Shown here: piece after piece, positions 59,243 through 64,000 of the stretch | Position numbering within the stretch: position 1 is the first letter of the stretch | Layout: each line of letters opens with the position of its first letter | Assembly: GCA_964034945.1 (NCBI GenBank) | Contig: OZ035962.1 | Span: 102,622,784-102,686,783, forward strand | DNA from: Chrysopilus asiliformis | Lineage: Eukaryota; Arthropoda; Insecta; Diptera; Rhagionidae | Direction: 5' to 3' | DNA length: 64,000 nt | Notes under the pieces: generated by a model | The model's database searches: none | What the model was told of the DNA's origin: nothing | Seen by the model: the letters and a program-made list of their open reading frames with translations, nothing else | Made by a program: the position numbers and the translations under genes

Positions 59243-59415
59243 CAGTAGAATCCCGATAATTCGTATTTCAAGGGACCGACGCAAAAATACGAAGTATCGG
59301 GATATTCGAATTAGCGGGATTACGAATTATCGGAATTTTTTCAAGGGACCAGCAAATTCATACGAATTAGCGGGATATACGAATTATCGGGGTATGAATT
59401 ATCGGGATTCTACTG
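59243..59415. mobile_element. TA-inserting MITE (pogo/Tigger-like ends)
   Basis: 173 bp between TA at 59241-59242 and 59416-59417. Terminal inverted repeats 'cagtagaatcccgataattc' are perfect over 20 bases. Inside, 'cgaattatcggg'-type and 'cgaattagcggg' units recur in both orientations, so nearly the whole element is built from one motif. Typical of Tigger-type MITEs. Confidence 0.92.
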
Positions 59416-59417
59416 TA

Positions 59418-61555
59418 CTATAATTATATTATAATTCTACAAAGAACTTGAGCTAATATAATTACCAAACCAATATATTTCGATTTAAGAATATTTTTTT
59501 GTTGAGAACACTTGACAAAACTTTTTAAAATTTGTTTGCCCCAAATTAGTTTTTCAGATTTCGCGTACCTCCTGGAATTTGTCGATGTATCCCTAGTGGT
59601 CCATGTACTCCAGTTTAGGAAACACTGCTTTATACCAGATAGAGGAACCGAATATTTTAGTTTTTTATGTTCCCACGAGAATAACGAAGTTTTATTAAAA
59701 AATATGCAAAGTGCTTTACAGGAGAACTAATTTCATAAAATTTTCTATAAAGTTTGCATATTTTCTGCATGAAATTGACCATGGCAGCTTATATATTATG
59801 AATTTTATGATCAATATGTTGCCAAAAATTTTGTACATAGAAAGCAATTTTTATGCTTATCGGGTTGTTGAATTGTGAAACCATATTCGAATACTATACG
59901 AAAAGATGAAGATTTTGCGCAATTTTAGTATAAAACAGCAACCCGATTTTCATATCGTCGGGTAAAATTTATTCTTTTCAAACATGATTTTCTCTTTATT
60001 GATTCAATCTTATGGATTGTATTTGGAAAACATATGAAAAAATCAAGGCAACAGTCACAGATAATAGAAGATTTGATCAAATCCATTGACCTATTTGTCG
60101 TAGACTCCGGTGTTATTTTTTATGAGTTCGTTAAAAGTGCCTTAAGATAACATTCAGGATAATATTACAATATCGAACTTTCCCTACAATTAAATTTGCA
60201 TTTAATTATTACCCCTGCGAATTCATAATACAGTGATGTTTTCAGTCCTGATTTTTTTTTGCTAAAGATTTCTAAAGAATTTTCGTTATGCTATAACGGA
60301 AAGCTGGCAAAAAAGGGAAAATGATTTGCATAAGCTAATGAAAGCGTATTTTGTTTTTGGCTCCTTTTTCTAGCTATTGGTCTGGTTGTTGGCTGGTTAA
60401 CATCAGTACAAGTTTGGTTTATATGATCAGAAATCAGGAAAATTGTGGAGTATGAGTGGACAGCTAACTGTTACAAAATACCAGAGAAGGATAACAGAAG
60501 GCGTTGAAGGGAAAACAACACAATTTTCCGATGCTGGACGAGCCATTGTCCTGACGTTTTCTTAGCCAGCGTATCGCAGTTTATTTAACGATCCGTTTTT
60601 ATTACTCCTGAAAAAAAAGCCAGAAAAAATACTATAAAACGTTTAAAAAAAAACAAAAATAGAAAACCATGGTGGCGTGGCAATAAATTAAATCGCCCCG
60701 AAATGCCGAATATCCTGTGCGAATCCCTTTCAGCGTTGAATACAAAATGAAAGTAATTTGAAACCAATTTTATGCTAAAGTTAATTACTCAACGGTTAAC
60801 GATAGTCTGAGTTGATTTACAAACGCGTGTTCAAAATCCATAATAGGATTTTCCTCGGGTCACAATGATACACGTAACTGATCTGTTAGATAAACTTTCA
60901 TAAACTGATTGTGCGAGAGGACTTAATTCAAAATTTTAAGCGATTTAACGATAAATTAAATTATTTGGTAAATAACCAACTTAATTCTATTGTGATATTC
61001 GTTCAACATTATCCTTGCGGTGTAGACACAAAGTAGGACTAAATATTCATACCCTCCTTACAACAGCACTTGAGAAATTAATTTTTCCGATAATGTTCAG
61101 AGCTCCCAAATTTAAATGAAAAATAACAGGCTTTGTAGAATAAAATTGAAAGTTTTAAAGATGCCATTATAGATGCTTAAGAAGTATTAAACGAGCACAT
61201 TTCTTTTTTTTTTGCTTAACGAGGGACCTAACTTGAAAAATGTCTCTCAAGGGCACTACTACACAACATTTCCCCGAAAGTTTTTTTTTAATTTTTGCCA
61301 CCCCATAGGAAAATGAAATTACCGTTTCGCTGTAGGCGTTTATTTTTAATTTTGCCAATTATAAAATCGAAAAATATTTTACTTTGAGGTAGTTTTCGCT
61401 TACAAATTTAAGGATGTAAAAATATTTATTTCTTTAAATGGCAGTTTTAGTCAGATTTCAGATTTTTAATTATTATTACGTTAACAGCATATAATTTGTT
61501 TTCCCTTGTTGCTAATTGTAATAAATTAATAGAGATTTGTTGAAATTTCATTAAT
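59418..61555. other. receptor intron, middle part, nothing recognised
   Basis: AT-rich DNA without recognisable exons, repeats or elements. Confidence 0.4.
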
Positions 61556-61559
61556 AGAG

Positions 61560-61690
61560 ATTTGTTGAAAATTGCTTGAAAAGGGCTGGTTCAATTTTTT
61601 CTATTTCCGGGAAAGGTTTATCTTTTGATAAAAGCCTGTTTCATGCCAAATTTTAACTTCCTTCATCAATTAGTTTTTGGGGTTTGTATT
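61560..61690. repeat. repeat family D fragment
   Basis: 'gataaaagcctgtttcatgc' and 'caattagtttttggggtt' match the family D copy at 10990-11050. Confidence 0.5.
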
Positions 61691-61897
61691 TTTTTTATGA
61701 AAAAAATTAAACATTTTGCCCACTTATATTCATCATATGAAGTTTGATGATGTAAAAAAGGGGTCGCCTCACCGTTAGGTATATTTATTTTGACTTTCAT
61801 ATGAGGTTTTCTTTAAGGTGTCCGTTTTTTCCAGCTACCTCTCCTCTTATTAACCGTCAGTAAAATAATATTTTGAGATTCAAGTTATGATCGCCAG

Positions 61898-62526
61898 CAG
61901 AGCTGGGCAAAATACTCAATACTCAAGTATCAGTACCAGTATATGGTAATGATACTTTTAACCGCATTTCAGTATCAGTACAAAAAGTACTGATACTGAG
62001 ATTTCAGTACCAGTAAATTTTGTACTGGTATTGCTCTGACTGAGCAGTACAAAAATACCAACATCGGTACTGGTACTGAAACTCCAGTACCAGTGCTATG
62101 TACTTGAAAAATATCAGTACTTTCGCGAAAAATACTTGAAAAAATTCCAGTACTTTTGCAAAAGTACTTGAAAAAATTCCAGTACTTTTGCAAAAGTGCT
62201 TGAAAAAGTATAAAAAGTACTGGTACTGCAAAACTCAAAACCAGTACAAAAAGTACTGGTACTGCAAAAACCAATACCAGTACAAAAAGTACTGGTATTG
62301 CAAAAAAACAATACAAAAATACAAATATTGTAAAAAACCAGTACCAGTACTTTTTGTACTGGGACTGGATCCGTGCATCGATTACAAGTACTTCAAGTAC
62401 TGGTACTGATCGTGCAGTACCAATACTTAAGGTATTGATACTGGTGGCAAGCCCAGTACAAGTATCTATGTACTGGTACTGCTCGTGTGCTGCAGTATCA
62501 AATGTACTGAAGTATGCCCAGCTCTG
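61898..62526. mobile_element. hAT non-autonomous element built of AGTACTGGTACT-type repeats
   Basis: 629 bp. Ends are 'cagagctgggca' and its exact complement; the 8-bp target duplication 'atcgccag' is perfect at 61890-61897 and 62527-62534. Almost all of the interior consists of scrambled 'agtactggtact', 'caaaaagtac' and 'cttgaaaaa' units in both orientations. These generate spurious Tyr-Gln-Tyr and Lys-Tyr ORFs on both strands, the largest 188 codons. No transposase. Assigned to hAT from CAG start and duplication length. Confidence 0.95.
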
Positions 62527-62583
62527 ATCGCCAGCAGTCATTTGAAATTGTTGAATATGTGGCTTAAAACTAGGGTCTCTTAA

Positions 62584-62814
62584 CCCTCTAACCGGAATAT
62601 TTCCGAGAAAAATTCACTAAAATATGACTTTCAACTTGCGACAGACCGTAACCAAGACAACGTACAGGGCTAAATTTTTTCCAGCATGTAAAGCGATAAC
62701 TTACAAAAGTCAGTGTAAGACGTTCCGGCGATTTCCGGCGATTAAAATTGTTACCCGTCATAAACAAGCGAATTCCCTGAAGCCCGCCTTAAGGCGGGCA
62801 TTCCGGTTAGAGGG
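62584..62814. mobile_element. piggyBac-type MITE (TTAA duplication)
   Basis: 231 bp between TTAA at 62580-62583 and 62815-62818. Ends are perfect inverted repeats 'ccctctaaccggaat'. A separate perfect hairpin 'gcccgccttaaggcgggc' lies at 62782-62799. CCC starts and TTAA are the piggyBac signature. Confidence 0.92.
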
Positions 62815-62818
62815 TTAA

Positions 62819-63361
62819 ATTTACCTCTTAAGTTAGCCGGGATAGTCTTATTTGCACAGGGCCTCTAAGCGTCCCATAATTAAATTTTTTGACACAGATT
62901 TTTCGAATTGATGTAGAAAATTTATCAAAAACCATCAATTAACATTCAAAAGATAGGTACTGAGAGTTGCTGTAAAAGAGGGGGTTTTTCAGTACGGCAT
63001 TTTTCTTTAAGTCCTTTTTAACAGTTCCAGTTGAATTTATTTGTGGAACTTGATAAAAAAACAAAAAATTGAGTTCTGCTTGGCTTGGGACTCCGTAGCT
63101 TTTATTTAAATCGCTGCAAGGCCATCTGTTTAAAAAAAATTTACCTGCGGCGCATATTTGTTAATTGTTTTTACTCAGATTTGTTTTCGTGATTTTCATG
63201 CATACACTAACATTTCACGTTTTTTATGTAGATTTTTTTGGTGACGTCTTCTTTAGTCCCTGTCCAGCTACTTCTTCCCTGTTCCCACCGCTTACCTTGT
63301 TGCGGATTGACACAAAATAAATATGGTCACCTTAGTTAAAACTCACATAATGAAACATAAT
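62819..63361. other. receptor intron, right part, no gene
   Basis: Only a decayed repeat end near 63333 ('atatggtcacctta') is seen. Confidence 0.4.
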
Positions 63362-63866
63362 CAGGGTATTCACAGTCCTCTTTTAAATTGCGAGTAATTT
63401 TACCGCGCGGTAATTCAGTCAAATTTAACAGATTTTTACCGAGACGGTAATTTGGTTCATGTAAAAATGAATTACCGGATTCGGTAATTGTAGACATGCC
63501 TTGGGTCGTGTTTTCCGGCCCGGTTATTCGGTATCAAGAATCAACCGCGAGTGGCGCTAGTAATGTTTTTAGTTGTCAAATTTTCTCGCTGGTTTTTTTG
63601 TTAATCTCATCGGACTGCAAATTTTTTCAATTTTGATAGCCGTTGCCACAATAGAAATTCAAAAGAATACATCAAACATGGATTTAAAGGTATGTGACAT
63701 ATTTTACAATCAAATTCGCAGTTCATGATTTGGTCACGTATCCAATAAAAGCGCTGTTCTCAAATCTGTGCTGTGGGATGTTCACTCACAGCAGAATATT
63801 TTCAGTCTTTTAATATTACCGAAAACACCGAATACCCAAAATTAACAGAGGACTGTGAATACCCTG
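63362..63866. mobile_element. 505-bp element with TTACCG palindromes
   Basis: Terminal inverted repeats 'cagggtattcacagtcctct' are perfect over 20 bases. No matching target duplication could be read, so the superfamily is open. The left part contains three palindromes TTACCG-n-CGGTAA with spacers of 2, 3 and 4 bases (63411-63424, 63438-63452, 63472-63487). Near the middle an ATG (63679) starts MDLK followed by GTATGTG, which looks like the first exon of a lost transposase gene. Confidence 0.85.
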
Positions 63867-64000
63867 AGTGTTTTGTTTTGTTTAGTCATATTTCATTATT
63901 TACAAACTGTAAGTAATCCTGTATCCGTAAATACAAATACACAGCCCACTTTTGCGTCCAAAAACTGTATTTTTGACATTTTGTATCTCCGGCTAGTTGA

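Noticed and set aside
61975..62541. 188-codon Tyr-Gln-Tyr-rich ORF and its plus-strand counterpart
   Set aside because: It lies inside the hAT element with scrambled AGTACT repeats and extends into the flank; there is no protein logic.

Overview
The window looks like AT-rich nuclear DNA from an insect, most probably a fly (Diptera). This rests on four things seen in the sequence: GT-AG split genes whose closest remembered relatives are insect ones (a GH13 alpha-glucosidase and a DmXR/mangetout-type class C receptor); only short, broken or mobile-element ORFs elsewhere; a dispersed repeat carrying (GACA/GACG)n, an 'acttgaaattttgc' core and 'TATACCCGTATGG' ends that resembles repeats known from muscoid fly genomes; and LINE tails ending in CCTAA units. 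Species assignment is inference; I cannot name it.

Two host genes are convincing. On the minus strand at 45736-47992 there is a complete six-exon alpha-glucosidase (maltase) gene. All five introns, the signal peptide, the GH13 catalytic residues, a TATA box and a polyadenylation signal can be read. On the plus strand at 54976-56170 is the first coding exon of a metabotropic-glutamate-receptor-like protein (best match from memory: mangetout/DmXR). It has a signal peptide, about 290 residues of Ser/Thr-rich linker, the start of the ligand-binding domain and a clean GTAAGT donor; the rest lies beyond the right edge after an intron of at least 7.8 kb. A possible third gene starts at 791-823 (11 codons followed by GTAAGT), but nothing downstream confirms it.

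Most of the rest is mobile DNA. Autonomous-type remains are: a full-length pogo-like element (48530-50749) with an open transposase frame that has lost its first catalytic Asp; a second pogo-like element (35245-37512) reduced to a PHD-finger tail and carrying a nested insertion with a 12-bp target duplication; two internally deleted DD41D mariner (rosa-like) copies (1564-1886 and 33208-34126); and a 5'-truncated LINE with RNase H (about 51650-52565) plus a separate LINE tail. Around them are many short non-autonomous elements whose terminal inverted repeats and target-site duplications can be read base by base: hAT (28232-28463, 61898-62526), piggyBac with TTAA (15503-15666, 17934-18190, 62584-62814), Harbinger-like with 3-bp duplications (11542-11895, 28563-29302, perhaps 14323-14756), and TA-inserting elements (four copies of one 270-bp family, plus 31277-31507, 34324-34548, 43103-43708, 59243-59415). 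Older repeat families (called A, C, D and E here) serve as insertion targets, so several relative ages can be read.

Layout: 1-15000 is gene-poor repeat and intergenic DNA with a 120-bp (GA)n tract; 15000-33200 is MITE-rich intergenic DNA; 33200-38420 is a cluster of TA-inserting DNA transposons; 38420-45700 is mostly unassignable AT-rich DNA with a fold-back and two MITEs; 45700-48060 is the maltase gene; 48530-50750 is the pogo element; 51600-52990 is LINE debris; 54500-56170 is the receptor exon; 56171-64000 is its intron, itself full of MITEs. No tRNA, rRNA, CRISPR array or viral gene was recognised.
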